A stretch of DNA of 64,000 bases from Pseudomonas capeferrum (GCF_000731675.1 NZ_JMIT01000001.1:1363526-1427525), one strand, 5' to 3'. Counted from the first letter of the stretch, positions 23,649 through 33,361 are shown. Numbers and translations are program-made. The notes: generated by a model from the sequence alone, not told the origin.

Positions 23649-24971
23649 TCAGCGGATCTGGTGCTTGTGCAACAGCCGATAGAACGTCGGGCGTGAGACC
23701 CCCAGCACCTTCGCCGCGATGCTCAAATTGTCGCTGTGCCGGTTAAGCACATCACACAAAGCCTGGCGCTCCGCCCGGTGCTTGTACTCCTCCAGCGTCC
23801 CCAGCGGCTGCTGTTCCTGCTCGATCTGCAAGCCCAGGTCCGGCGCTTCAATCTGCCGCCCTTCAGCCAACACCAACCCGCGTCGCACCCGGTTGGCCAG
23901 TTCGCGCACGTTGCCGGGCCAATCATGCCGCCCCATGGCTGCCAAGGCATGGTCACTGAACGAGCGCGGCCTGCGCCCAGTTTCAAGGCTGTAGAAATGC
24001 GCAAAATGGCTGGCCAGCATCGACAGGTCGCCATGCCTGTCACGTAGCGGCGCGGTCACCACCTGCAACACATTGAGCCGGTAATACAGGTCCTCGCGAA
24101 AGCGCCCCTGTTCGATGGCCTTTTCCAGGTCCACGTGAGTGGCCGCAAGCACCCGCACATCCACCGGGATCGGCTGGCTGCCTCCGACCCGTTCGATGTG
24201 CTTCTCCTGCAGAAACCGCAGCAGGTTGGCCTGCAGCTCCAAGGGCAAGTCACCGACCTCGTCCAGAAACAGGGTGCCGCCATGGGCCGCTTCGATTCGC
24301 CCGGCCTTGCGCTGATGGGCGCCGGTAAACGCGCCCTTTTCGTGCCCGAACAACTCGGACTGAATCAGGTGTTCGGGTATCGCCCCGCAGTTGATGGCAA
24401 TAAACGGCTGATCGCGCCGCTGTGACTGGCGATGCAGGGTGCGCGCCACCAGTTCCTTGCCTGTGCCGCTCTCACCGCGGATCAGCACCGGCGATTCGGT
24501 GGGCGCCAGCTTGCCCAGCAATTTGCGCAGTTCGCGAATAGGGCGGCTTTCACCCAACAGCTCATGCGTCGCCTCGTCCACCCGCGCCGTGCCCTTGCCG
24601 CGCAGGCGTGCCATGCCAAAGGCACGCCCGAGGGTGACCTGCACACGGGAAACATCGAACGGCAAGGTATGGAAGTCGAAAAACCATTCGCAGACAAAAT
24701 CACCCACGTTCTGCATGCGCAACTGCTCGGCGCTGAGCACGGCAATCCACTCGGTATTGCTGCGCTTGATCATGTCCTTCACGGCGTCGGGATGGCGCAG
24801 GTGCGATGCCTGCAGGCGCAGCAGGCCAACATCGCAGGTGTGCTCCAGCGCGGCGCCGAGGATACAACTGTCCACGTCCCAGCCGGCACTGCGCAGGCCC
24901 GGCAGCAATTGGTGGCAGTCGTCGCAGGGGTCGACGATGAGCAAACGGCGTTGGGAAGCGGGTTGCTGCAT
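23649..24971 (-). CDS. Sigma-54-dependent activator, VpsR-type
   Basis: 440 residues. An N-terminal receiver-like VpsR domain (1-125) lacks a clear phospho-acceptor context. The AAA+ domain has Walker A GESGTGKE (166-173), the sigma-54-contact loop GAFTGA (213-218), and Walker B LFLDEVGDL. A Fis-type HTH ends the protein (LSIAAKVLGVSRPTFYRLLH). Family members control exopolysaccharide and biofilm genes, some in response to c-di-GMP. It is divergent from the 88-residue gene at 25314, separated by 342 bp. Confidence 0.85.
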   Translation of the reverse strand: MQQPASQRRLLIVDPCDDCHQLLPGLRSAGWDVDSCILGAALEHTCDVGLLRLQASHLRHPDAVKDMIKRSNTEWIAVLSAEQLRMQNVGDFVCEWFFDFHTLPFDVSRVQVTLGRAFGMARLRGKGTARVDEATHELLGESRPIRELRKLLGKLAPTESPVLIRGESGTGKELVARTLHRQSQRRDQPFIAINCGAIPEHLIQSELFGHEKGAFTGAHQRKAGRIEAAHGGTLFLDEVGDLPLELQANLLRFLQEKHIERVGGSQPIPVDVRVLAATHVDLEKAIEQGRFREDLYYRLNVLQVVTAPLRDRHGDLSMLASHFAHFYSLETGRRPRSFSDHALAAMGRHDWPGNVRELANRVRRGLVLAEGRQIEAPDLGLQIEQEQQPLGTLEEYKHRAERQALCDVLNRHSDNLSIAAKVLGVSRPTFYRLLHKHQIR

Positions 24972-25313
24972 GACCGTTCCTTGGCGCCAGAGTTTGGTTT
25001 TGTGAAGTAAAACAGCAAGTTGTGGCGCCCAATTAACAGTAGCAACGAACTTGACGGTGCCCAGTACCGTCTGTCTGCCGAATCATTTTTTTACAATCCA
25101 TGACGGGAATTTTCGCACTTTATCGACATCACATGGCGGCGTAAGCGTGAACAGATTCGCCCCTGACAAAAATTTTTACACCCAATGTGTGACTTACCCC
25201 CGGACAACGAGCATCAGTACACATAACCCCGCGCTGCACTTCGCGATTATTGAGGCGACTTTGAAGCAACGCGGACTTTACTTCGATGTTTGGGACCATA
25301 GAGAGACCGAGCC
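24972..25313. other. Divergent spacer of 342 bp
   Basis: AT-richer than the flanks, with many poly-A/T tracts (for example CAAAAATTTTTAC near 25168-25180). It presumably contains the promoters of the sigma-54 activator and of the 25314 gene. I could not place a convincing -24/-12 element. An open frame ending in an ATGA overlap at 25317 is judged non-coding. Confidence 0.4.
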
Positions 25314-25580
25314 ATGAATGCCCCGCTCCGTGTCAACGAAGCACTGCTGATTGCCGACCACGCCTTCGAACCTTTCCAGTGCGTAGCCTGGGATGCACCC
25401 AACGGTACTGGTGAGCTGAGCCTGGCAGTGATCGACCGGACCAGCACCCGCATCGGCAGCAAGCAAGTGTCCTCGCGCATTTATTCCGACCCTGCGCAAT
25501 GGGCCAGCCTGATCGAGGAAGTGCGCGCCGAACTGTGCGAAAAAGGTTACGACCTGCAACCGTGGTCGATGCCGAAGTAA
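25314..25580 (+). CDS. Conserved pseudomonad hypothetical protein
   Basis: 88 residues: MNAPLRVNEALLIADHAFEP, a central beta-strand region (ELSLAVIDRTSTRIGSKQVS) and a helical end (WASLIEEVRAELCEKGYDLQ). Codon use matches the core genome. No transmembrane segment, signal peptide or catalytic motif. It looks like a small cytoplasmic protein specific to Pseudomonas. Function unknown. Confidence 0.6.
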   Translation: MNAPLRVNEALLIADHAFEPFQCVAWDAPNGTGELSLAVIDRTSTRIGSKQVSSRIYSDPAQWASLIEEVRAELCEKGYDLQPWSMPK

Positions 25581-25596
25581 TACCGATTACCCCGCC

Positions 25597-25677
25597 AAGT
25601 GCGTGCCCTGTCACGCACTTGCGCAACTTTCCAGTTGCGGCTCTCGCAACTTTTGTTATTGCGACATAGTGTCGCAA
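25597..25677. terminator. Cluster of three hairpins between convergent genes, one a terminator
   Basis: AAGTGCGTG (25597-25605) pairs with CACGCACTT (25612-25620). GTTGCG (25634-25639) pairs with CGCAAC (25645-25650) followed by TTTT, an intrinsic terminator on the plus strand. TTGCGACA (25659-25666) pairs with TGTCGCAA (25670-25677). Shared GCAAC/GTTGC words let the hairpins pair in alternative ways. Confidence 0.65.
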
Positions 25678-25696
25678 CCTCCCCCGCCGCCGTAAC

Positions 25697-26440
25697 TCAA
25701 TCCACAACCTTGAACTGTTCCAGGTGCTGATAATCCGCCTGCAGTTGTTCTGCCAACTGTTGTGCGCGCCCCAGACGAACGGGCGCCAGTTCCATGTCGA
25801 CCAATAGCGTGGCACACGGCATGGGCTGCACGGCATCCCAGCGCTGCAGCCGTCCGTCGGTGAACACCAGGCAACGCACAGCCTCATTGGGGTGGGCCTG
25901 CTGCCGAGTCTGCAGCCACTGCCGTGCCTGCTCCAGCGCAGCGATCAACGGCGAACCACCGCCCGCTCCCAGCGCTTGCAACCAAGGCTGCAGGGCTGCC
26001 GAGGCCTTCAGGCCGTGACGCTGCCACTGCGGTGTCCGCCCACTGGCGGTCAGCAAGGCCAGCCGAGCGCGCTGCCGGTATGCCTGGTCGAACAACGCCG
26101 CCAGCAAGCCTTTGGTCTGTGCCAGTGCCTGATGGCGGCGGGTTGACGCAGATGCGTCGACAATCACCAGCCACAGTTCGTTAGCCTGGCCCTGGCGCTG
26201 TTGCCAGCACAGGTCGTCACGCAGCCGGGGCCGCCCCTTGAGCAAGGTCGGCAACCACGCCACCCGGCCCGCCGCGGCACTGCGCACACGGCCACGGCTG
26301 GCGCCTGCCAGCTTGCCCACGCGTGGTCTGGCATCCGCCCCTTGAGCCTGCCGTGGGCGGATGCTCAGGGCTTTTTTGCCCAGTTCGGCACCTCGCGACG
26401 CGCGCCACTCACTACCGGTTGAGGTGGCAGCGCACCCCAA
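25697..26440 (-). CDS. vWA-domain protein of the cobalt/magnesium chelatase operon
   Basis: 247 residues. A basic N-terminal stretch precedes a von Willebrand A domain whose metal-ion-dependent adhesion site is visible as DASAS (95-99). Such short vWA proteins pair with ChlI-like AAA+ ATPases in Mg/Co chelatases, as a shortened ChlD/CobT. The TTG at 26440 overlaps the ChlI-like gene by 76 bp, consistent with coupling; the exact start is uncertain. Last gene of the cobW-cobN operon. Confidence 0.72.
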   Translation of the reverse strand: MGCAATSTGSEWRASRGAELGKKALSIRPRQAQGADARPRVGKLAGASRGRVRSAAAGRVAWLPTLLKGRPRLRDDLCWQQRQGQANELWLVIVDASASTRRHQALAQTKGLLAALFDQAYRQRARLALLTASGRTPQWQRHGLKASAALQPWLQALGAGGGSPLIAALEQARQWLQTRQQAHPNEAVRCLVFTDGRLQRWDAVQPMPCATLLVDMELAPVRLGRAQQLAEQLQADYQHLEQFKVVD

Positions 26441-27369
26441 TCACCCTGCCCGCCTTGATTGTCTGCGCCCTGCTGGCCTGCCTCGGGCGGTGTCGAAGGC
26501 GGCTGTTGTTGCTGCGGCGTCACCCGGCGGCGATGGCGCAGGGCGAACTCGGCCACCGCGTCCACATCGGCTTCTTCTATGGCCGCGCCCCCGCGCCAGG
26601 CGCAATGCGCCCGTGCAGCGCGCAGCCAGACCAGGTCAGCACGCAGGCCATCGACCCCGGCGGCATAACAGCGCTCGGTGATCCAGGCCAGGGCCTGATC
26701 GTCCAAGGCAATCAAGGCAAGGGCGTGGCGCGCTTGCTGGCAACGCTCACGCAGTTGCGCCTGGGCGGCCGCCCATTGCGCGCAAAAGGCCTGCGGGTCG
26801 CTGTCGAACGCCAGGCGGCGACGGATGATCTGCTGGCGCGCGTGCGGCTCGGGCAAACCTTCTAGTGCCACATTCAAGCCAAAACGGTCGAGCAACTGCG
26901 GGCGCAACTCGCCTTCTTCCGGGTTCATGGTGCCAATCAGCACAAAGCGGGCGCTATGCCGGTGCGAGATGCCGTCGCGCTCGATGCGGTTGGTGCCGCT
27001 GGCTGCCACGTCGAGCAACAGGTCGACCAAGGTATCGGGCAGTAGGTTGACCTCGTCCACGTACAGCACACCGCCATCGGCCTGGGCCAACACGCCCGGC
27101 GAAAACTGTGCCTTGCCCTGCCCCAATGCAGCGTCCAGGTCGAGGGTGCCGACCAGGCGCTCTTCGCTGGCGCCCAATGGCAGCGTGACGAACGGGCCTT
27201 CGCCGAGCAGGTCGGCAAGGCCGCGGGCCAAGGTGCTTTTGGCCATGCCGCGCGGGCCTTCGATCAGCACGCCACCGATCTTCGGGTCGATGGCGGTCAG
27301 GCACAGGGCCAGTTTCAGCTCATCGGCACCGACCACTGCAGCCAGCGGGAATTGTACGGGTTCACTCAT
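26365..27369 (-). CDS. ChlI/CobS-like AAA+ ATPase (chelatase subunit)
   Basis: 334 residues from ATG at 27369. Walker A is GPRGMAKST (38-46), Walker B LYVDEVNLL, sensor region FVLIGTMNPEEGELRPQLLD, as in magnesium chelatase ChlI. A Gln/Pro-rich linker (QQQQPPSTPPEAGQQGADNQ) ends the protein. It presumably energises metal insertion by CobN together with the vWA protein. The start of the frame is only a few bases from the cobN stop. Confidence 0.87.
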   Translation of the reverse strand: MSEPVQFPLAAVVGADELKLALCLTAIDPKIGGVLIEGPRGMAKSTLARGLADLLGEGPFVTLPLGASEERLVGTLDLDAALGQGKAQFSPGVLAQADGGVLYVDEVNLLPDTLVDLLLDVAASGTNRIERDGISHRHSARFVLIGTMNPEEGELRPQLLDRFGLNVALEGLPEPHARQQIIRRRLAFDSDPQAFCAQWAAAQAQLRERCQQARHALALIALDDQALAWITERCYAAGVDGLRADLVWLRAARAHCAWRGGAAIEEADVDAVAEFALRHRRRVTPQQQQPPSTPPEAGQQGADNQGGQGDWGALPPQPVVSGARREVPNWAKKP

Positions 27370-27370
27370 T

Positions 27371-30300
27371 TCAAGCCTGTTCCTCGCCGTCGAGCAACTG
27401 CTCCTCAAGGGCTTCGCGGTAGTCGCCAGGCGCCTCCCAGAGGCCGCGTTGCTGGGCCTCCAGCAAACGCTCGGTAAGGTCGCGCAGGGCCTCGGGGTTA
27501 TGCTCGCGCATGAAGTCGCGGGTCGCCGGGTCGAGCACGTAGGCATCGGCCAGGGACTGATAATGATGGTCGTCGATCAGGTGCGTGGTAGCGTCGAAGG
27601 CGAACAGGTTGTCGACTGTCGCCGCCATCTCGAAGGCGCCTTTGTAACCATGGCGCTTCACCCCGTCGATCCACTTCGGGTTGAGCGCACGGGCCCGGAT
27701 GACCCGGTTCAGCTCTTCCTTGAGGGTGCGGATACGCGGCCGGTCGACCTGGCTGTGGTCGCCGTGATAACTGGCTACCGACGCGCCAGACAAGGTTTCA
27801 GAGGCGGCCAGCATGCCACCTTGGAACTGGTAGTAATCGTTGGAATCGAGCACGTCGTGCTCGTGGTTGTCCTGGTTCTGCAACACCGCCTGGACCTGGC
27901 CCAGGCGGTGCGCGAACTGGGCGCGGGCCGGGGTGCCCTCGTCGCTTGCGCCGTAAGCGTAGCCGCCGTGGTTGAGGTAGACCTCGGCCAGGTCGTCACG
28001 GCTGTGCCACAAACGGCCATCGATGGCGTTCTGCACGCCAGCGCCATAAGCACCGGGCTTGGCCCCGAACACTCGCCAGCCAGCCTGGCGGGCCGCCTGC
28101 TCGGCGTCGACGCCCTGTGCCTGCAGCGTTTCGCGCTCGTTGCGCACCCGTGCTGCCAGCGGGTTGAGGTCATCGGGCTCATCCAGCGCCGCCACGGCCT
28201 GAACGGCGGCATCGAACAAGCGAATCAGGTTGCCGAAGGCATCGCGGAAAAACCCCGAGACGCGCAAGGTCACATCTACCCGCGGGCGATCAAGCACACC
28301 CAGCGGCAGGATTTCGAAATCGTCGACCCGCTGGCTGCCGGTGGCCCAGACCGGGCGCACACCCATCAAGGCCATGGCCTGGGCGATGTCGTCACCGCCG
28401 GTGCGCATGGTTGCTGTGCCCCATACCGACAGGCCCAGTTGCCGCAGGTGGTCGCCGTGGTCCTGCAAGTGGCGTTCGAGAATCAGGTTCGCCGACGCGA
28501 AACCCAGGCGCCAGGCCGTGGTGGTGGGCAGGTTACGCACATCCACGGTATAGAAGTTGCGACCGGTGGGCAGCACGTCCAGGCGCCCGCGGCTTGGCGC
28601 GCCACTGGGGCCCGCCGGGACGAAGCGGCCAGCCAGGGCCGCCAGCAGGCCGTCGATTTCTGCCGCACCACAGGCATCCAGGCTCGGCGCCACCGTTGCA
28701 CAGAGCGCTTGCACCACTTCGTGCACCGGTTGCCATTCGCTCACTGCAGGCAGTGCCGAAGCTCCGCCCAGTGCCTGCTCGATCACCTGCAGGGCCAGCA
28801 GTTCAAGGCGCTCACGGGTATCACCGCAGGTGCGCCATGGCGCGTCGCTCACTGCCTGCAAAAACGCTGGGCACGCGCCCTGCCAAGGCTGCCCGAGGTC
28901 GCAGTCGAGTGGGTCGAAGCCGGGCACCAGGGCCTTGGCCAGTGTGCGTAACAGGCTGGCATTGCCACCCCGGCCATCGCCGCGCTCCACGCGCAGCAAC
29001 GCCAGCAAGGTGTCCAGGCGCAGCCTACCTTCAGGAGACTGGCCAAACACATGCAAGCCATCGCGGATCTGCGATTCCTTGAGGTCGCACAGGTAGGTGT
29101 CCAGGCGCGGCAGCCATACGGCGGCATCGTCCAGCTGGCCTTCCAGTTGCAATTCGCGATCGATGTGGTTGGCCTTGACCAGTTCCAGGATGTCGCGCTG
29201 CAGCTCACGGGCACGCCGCGGGTCGAGCAGCTGCGCTTCATAGAATTCGTCGGCCAGTTGCTCCAGGTGACGCAGCGGGCCGTAGGTTTCGGCGCGGGTC
29301 AACGGCGGCATCAGGTGATCGATGATGACCGCTTGGGTGCGACGCTTGGCCTGCGCGCCCTCCCCCGGGTCGTTGACGATGAACGGGTAGATGTTCGGCA
29401 ACGGGCCGAGCAGCGCGTCTGGCCAGCATTGCGCCGACAGGCCGACCCCCTTGCCGGGCAGCCACTCCAGATTGCCGTGCTTGCCAACGTGAATCACCGC
29501 ATCGGCAGCAAAGGCATGGCGCAGCCAGAAATGAAACGCCAGGTACCCGTGTGGCGGCACCAGGTCGGGGTCGTGGTACACCGCACTTTGATCAACCTGG
29601 TAGCCGCGTGCCGGCTGGATACCGACGAAGGTCTGGCCGAAGCGCAGGCCTGCCACCATCAGCCGCCCACTGCGGTACATGGGGTCGTGTTCCGGCGCCC
29701 CCCAACGCTCCAGCACCGCTTGGCGATTGGCCTCCGGCAGGCGGGAAAACGCTGCCTGATAGTCATCCAGGCTCAGGCTCTGCGCGCAGGGGCGCTGGTC
29801 GAGATGGTCGAGGTCGTTGGTCACGCCGCCCAGCAACTGGTGGATCAATTGGGTGCCCGTGCCCGGCAGGTCGGCCAGCGGATACCCTTCGCCCTGCAGC
29901 GCCTTGAGGATGTTCAACGCAGCCGCCGGCGTGTCCAGCCCCACACCGTTGCCAATTCGGCCGTCGCGGGTCGGGTAATTGGCCAGCACCAGGGCCACGC
30001 GCTTCTGGCCATTGGGCAAGCGGGCCAGCGCTACCCAGCGCCGGGCCAGCTCAGCGACGAAGTCCATGCGCTCGGGATGGGCGCGGTAGCAGACCACGTC
30101 GGACTGGCTGCGCTCGCTGCGCCAGGCCATGTCCTTGAAGCTAACCGGGCGCGTGATGATGCGCCCGTCCAGCTCCGGCAAGGCAATGTGCATGGCCAGG
30201 TCGCGCGCGCCCAGGCCTTGCTCGCTGGTTTCCCAGGCGGGTTGGTTGTCTTGCGCGCAAATAGCCTGCAGTACCGGGATATCGCGGCGGAACGGGCGCA

Positions 30301-31132
30301 GGTTGGGGCGCTCGGGGCTGGACAAGGCAAACCCCGTGGTATTGATCAACACCTCGGCACCGACCTCGTCCAGCCAGGCCTCGACTTGTTCCAGGCAGGC
30401 ACTTTCCTTGAGGCTGGCGACGGCGATCGGCAAAGGGTTGAGCCCGGCCGCCAGCAAGCGTTCGCAGAATACGTCGATGAATGCGGTATTGGCCGCCTGC
30501 AGGTGAGAGCGGTAGAACAGCAGCGGTGCCACCGGGTGTTCCGGGTGCCACTGCGTATACCATTCTTCAAGCGCTGCACTGCCCTTGGCCGGGTGGTACA
30601 CCGAGGTGCGCGGCAAGGGCTGCGGCTCGTCCCAGCGATAATCGCGGCCCAGCCACTGGTTGGCCAGGCAGTTGAAGAGGTTGATGGCGTTGGCCTTGCC
30701 GCCCTGGCGCAGAAAGTGCCAGAGGCGCTCGGCCTGCTCGCCGGTCACCGTGCCCAGGCCCGTCAGCTCCGGGTCCGGGCGGTCGTCGCCCGGCACCAGG
30801 ATCAGCTGCACACCTTGGGCCGACAGCGCGACCAGTTGCTCGACGCCATAGCGCCAGTAGCCAACGCCACCGTGCAGCGACACCAGAATGACCTTGGCAT
30901 GGCGCAGTACCTGGTCGACATACAGGTCGACCGAGGCATGGTTCTGCACCTGCATCGGGTTGGCCAGGCGCAAACTGGGGAAGTCGTCAGGCAATTGCTC
31001 GGCCGTGTCGGCGAGCAATGCCAGGTGTGAATCACCGCTGCAGAGGATCACCAGGTCGGCGGGGCTCTGGCCGAGGTCGGCGATGCTGTCATCCGGCACG
31101 AAGCCGCCGGGCTGGGTCCGCAGCAGGTGCAT
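27371..31132 (-). CDS. cobN: Cobaltochelatase subunit CobN
   Basis: 1253 residues, normal for CobN. Conserved stretches include KVILVSLHGGVGYWRYGVEQ, the glycine/His-rich segment VIHVGKHGNLEWLPGKGVGL, and TGRNFYTVDVRNLPTTTAWR. The C-terminal third carries LNHGGYAYG and YHGDHSQVDRP. CobN is the large subunit that inserts cobalt into hydrogenobyrinic acid a,c-diamide in aerobic B12 synthesis. It starts 3 bp after the cobW stop and leads into chlI-like and vWA genes, forming a single operon under the upstream cobalamin riboswitch. Confidence 0.95.
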   Translation of the reverse strand: MHLLRTQPGGFVPDDSIADLGQSPADLVILCSGDSHLALLADTAEQLPDDFPSLRLANPMQVQNHASVDLYVDQVLRHAKVILVSLHGGVGYWRYGVEQLVALSAQGVQLILVPGDDRPDPELTGLGTVTGEQAERLWHFLRQGGKANAINLFNCLANQWLGRDYRWDEPQPLPRTSVYHPAKGSAALEEWYTQWHPEHPVAPLLFYRSHLQAANTAFIDVFCERLLAAGLNPLPIAVASLKESACLEQVEAWLDEVGAEVLINTTGFALSSPERPNLRPFRRDIPVLQAICAQDNQPAWETSEQGLGARDLAMHIALPELDGRIITRPVSFKDMAWRSERSQSDVVCYRAHPERMDFVAELARRWVALARLPNGQKRVALVLANYPTRDGRIGNGVGLDTPAAALNILKALQGEGYPLADLPGTGTQLIHQLLGGVTNDLDHLDQRPCAQSLSLDDYQAAFSRLPEANRQAVLERWGAPEHDPMYRSGRLMVAGLRFGQTFVGIQPARGYQVDQSAVYHDPDLVPPHGYLAFHFWLRHAFAADAVIHVGKHGNLEWLPGKGVGLSAQCWPDALLGPLPNIYPFIVNDPGEGAQAKRRTQAVIIDHLMPPLTRAETYGPLRHLEQLADEFYEAQLLDPRRARELQRDILELVKANHIDRELQLEGQLDDAAVWLPRLDTYLCDLKESQIRDGLHVFGQSPEGRLRLDTLLALLRVERGDGRGGNASLLRTLAKALVPGFDPLDCDLGQPWQGACPAFLQAVSDAPWRTCGDTRERLELLALQVIEQALGGASALPAVSEWQPVHEVVQALCATVAPSLDACGAAEIDGLLAALAGRFVPAGPSGAPSRGRLDVLPTGRNFYTVDVRNLPTTTAWRLGFASANLILERHLQDHGDHLRQLGLSVWGTATMRTGGDDIAQAMALMGVRPVWATGSQRVDDFEILPLGVLDRPRVDVTLRVSGFFRDAFGNLIRLFDAAVQAVAALDEPDDLNPLAARVRNERETLQAQGVDAEQAARQAGWRVFGAKPGAYGAGVQNAIDGRLWHSRDDLAEVYLNHGGYAYGASDEGTPARAQFAHRLGQVQAVLQNQDNHEHDVLDSNDYYQFQGGMLAASETLSGASVASYHGDHSQVDRPRIRTLKEELNRVIRARALNPKWIDGVKRHGYKGAFEMAATVDNLFAFDATTHLIDDHHYQSLADAYVLDPATRDFMREHNPEALRDLTERLLEAQQRGLWEAPGDYREALEEQLLDGEEQA

Positions 31133-31135
31133 GGG

Positions 31136-32204
31136 TCAGGCGCCCAGTGCTTGGCGCAGACGCGCTTCGAGTTGCGCAGCGTCAAGCGCTTGGCCGATCA
31201 GTACCAGGCGCGTGATACGCGGCTCGTCGGCGCGCCAGGCGCGGTCGAAGTGCTTGTCGAAGCGGGTACCCACCCCCTGCACCAGCAGGCGCATTGGCTT
31301 GCCTGGGATGGCGGCGAAGCCTTTGGCGCGGAGGATGCCGAACTCGACCACCAGTTGGGTCAGGGCATCGAGCAACAGGCTTTCGTCAGCCTCGGGCAGG
31401 TCGATGGAGATCGAATCGAAGGCGTCGTGGTCATGATCGTCGTGGTCGTCGCCATCGTGGTGCGAATCATGGTGGGTACGGCGGCCGTCGATGTGCGCCT
31501 CGGACTCGGCGCCCACCCCCAGCAGCACTTCCAGCGGCAGGCGACCGCTGCTGGCCTCGACCACCTTGACGGCGGGCGGCAGCTCTTCGGCCACTTCGGC
31601 GCGGACCTTGGCCAAGCCTTCGGCGTCGATCAGGTCGGCCTTGTTCAGCACCACCAGGTCGGCGCTGGCCAACTGGTCGGCGAACAGTTCGTGCAGCGGC
31701 GACTCGTGGTCCAGGTTAGGGTCGAGTTTGCGCTGTGCATCCACCTGGTCCGGGTAGGCGGCAAAGGTACCGGCAGCCACGGCCGGGCTGTCGACCACGG
31801 TGATCACCGCGTCGACGGTGCAGGCGTTGCGAATTTCCGGCCACTGGAAGGCCTGTACCAACGGCTTGGGCAAGGCCAGCCCACTGGTTTCGATGAGGAT
31901 GTGGTCGAGGTCACCACGGCGCGCGACCAGTTCGCGCATTACCGGGAAGAATTCTTCCTGTACGGTGCAGCACAGGCAGCCATTGGCCAGTTCGTAAACG
32001 CGGCCGCTGGCTTCTTCTTCGGTGCAGCCGATGCTGCACTGCTTGAGGATGTCGCCATCGATGCCCAGTTCGCCGAATTCGTTGACGATCACCGCGATAC
32101 GGCGGCCCTGGGCGTTATCGAGCATGTGCCGCAGCAAGGTGGTCTTGCCCGAGCCGAGGAAGCCGGTAACGATGGTGACAGGGAGTTTGGCCAGTGTTTT
32201 CATG
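31136..32204 (-). CDS. cobW: CobW-type metal-chaperone GTPase
   Basis: 355 residues from ATG at 32204. G1 GFLGSGKTT at 14-22, metal-site CxCC motif GCLCC at 75-79, and G4 NKAD. A His/Asp-rich insertion near 235-255 (THHDSHHDGDDHDDHDHD) is a likely cobalt/zinc buffer. CobW delivers cobalt to the chelatase for B12 synthesis. It is the first gene of the operon, preceded by a cobalamin riboswitch, so expression should fall when B12 is plentiful. Confidence 0.93.
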
Positions 32205-32304
32205 TCGCGGTGCCCTTGGCAGATGGCGCGGGCATGCAGGACGACAGCCACGGGCCAGGTCGGCCGGGCTTGTTCGCCACCGGATCACCCCGCCCGGTTG
32301 AAAG

Positions 32305-32525
32305 TCGAAAGCGCTTCGAGGCAGGTCTCCTGGCTCGCACCATGCCCGCCGCTCGGTAAAGAGCAAGGCTGGCCGGATGACGCCTTCCCGCGCGGTTTAC
32401 GCAGTGGCTGTGTCGATCCTTTGTCGGTGCTTACAGTTGCGGGGGCAGCCGCGGCATGTACCGCGTTCCCGTCTTAGCTTCGGCCTGGCCGAAGAACCTC
32501 GAACTGGCAAGGCTACGCAGTGGCC
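32305..32525 (-). promoter_or_regulatory. Cobalamin riboswitch upstream of cobW
   Basis: Read on the minus strand, the region contains the conserved core GCTGCCCCCGCAACTGTAAG (32449-32430) and the B12 box GCCAGGAGACCTGCC (32334-32320), in the right order and spacing. The expression platform lies between the box and the cobW start at 32204. Boundaries are approximate. Confidence 0.93.
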
Positions 32526-32627
32526 GGCAGGTGGTCAACCATTGCCGTCGGCCCGGCAGCCAGAGACGCGCAGGCGACCGCCTAACTGCGCTACAGTGGC
32601 ACCTTTGCCAACGGTCAAGGACGCCTT

Positions 32628-33005
32628 ATGCCGCTCGCCCCCGCCATCCCGGTACTGCGTATTTTTTCGGTCGACAAGGCCAAAGAGTTCTACCTCGATT
32701 TTCTCGGTTTCAGCCTCGACTGGGAGCACCGCTTCAGCCCGGACCTGCCCCTGTACGCGCAAATTCATCGCGACGGGCTGATCCTGCACCTGACCGAGCA
32801 CCATGGAGACGCTACCCCTGGTTCAACCGTATTTGCCCGCATCGACGACCTGCGCGCCCTCGAAGGCGAACTGCAGGCCAAACGCTACGGCTACGCCCGA
32901 CCTGAGGCCGAACGCCTGGACTGGGGCCTGCAGATGCAGGTGTACGACCCGTTCGGCAACCGCCTGCGTTTTTGCCAGCAAATAGATGATGAGGCCGCCC
33001 AATGA
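32628..33005 (+). CDS. VOC-family (glyoxalase/bleomycin-resistance-like) protein
   Basis: 125 residues with the beta-alpha-beta-beta-beta fold of VOC proteins: PAIPVLRIFSVDKAKEFYLD at the start and VYDPFGNRLRFCQ at the end. Metal ligands may come from His in the LILHLTEHHGD segment and Glu/Gln residues later. Enzymatic role unknown. Its stop overlaps the next start by ATGA. Confidence 0.82.
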   Translation: MPLAPAIPVLRIFSVDKAKEFYLDFLGFSLDWEHRFSPDLPLYAQIHRDGLILHLTEHHGDATPGSTVFARIDDLRALEGELQAKRYGYARPEAERLDWGLQMQVYDPFGNRLRFCQQIDDEAAQ

Positions 33006-33361
33006 AGGCTATGGGTAAGCGCGAGGTGGCACGTGTGGAGCGTGAACTGGTAGTTTGCCTGACGGAGGCCTGCGATACGGCCAAGGCAGAAATCGTCGGG
33101 TTCACCTGGCTCACCCACCGCCTCGACCCCGACAACTTTCCCGCAAGCTTGCGCATCACCTGGGTTTTCCAGCGCGAGGCAGACAAAGCTGCAGCGCTGA
33201 CCGGGGTGGCCAAGGCGCGCATGCTGGCGCTGACCTGTCAGGCGCTCGATGAAGTAGGGATACGCTTGGATCATCCAGCCTGGCATGTGCGTTTTGACAG
33301 TGAAGAGGCCTGTAGCCGCAGCCATGGAGGGGATTGGAACAGGCGGCTGCGGGGGGGCTGA
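33002..33361 (+). CDS. Conserved hypothetical protein
   Basis: 119 residues, mostly polar with mixed helices and strands (VERELVVCLTEACDTAKAEI, TWLTHRLDPDNFPASLRITW, AKARMLALTCQALDEVGIRL). It overlaps the VOC gene by ATGA, so the two are translated together. No signal peptide, membrane helix or recognisable active site. The last 15 residues are basic and low in conservation-like features. Confidence 0.6.
   Translation: MKAMGKREVARVERELVVCLTEACDTAKAEIVGFTWLTHRLDPDNFPASLRITWVFQREADKAAALTGVAKARMLALTCQALDEVGIRLDHPAWHVRFDSEEACSRSHGGDWNRRLRGG

Noticed and set aside
25051..25317. Frame ending in an ATGA overlap with the 88-residue gene
   Set aside because: The overlap is tempting, but codon use (ATT, ACT, AGA, TTG) is unlike the core genes, there is no good start, and it covers the divergent promoter region.
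26825..31030. Long plus-strand open frames (26825-28951 and 29051-31030) opposite the chelatase operon
   Set aside because: They are antisense to cobN and its partner with no recognisable motif or ribosome-binding site. CobN's conserved motifs are on the minus strand.
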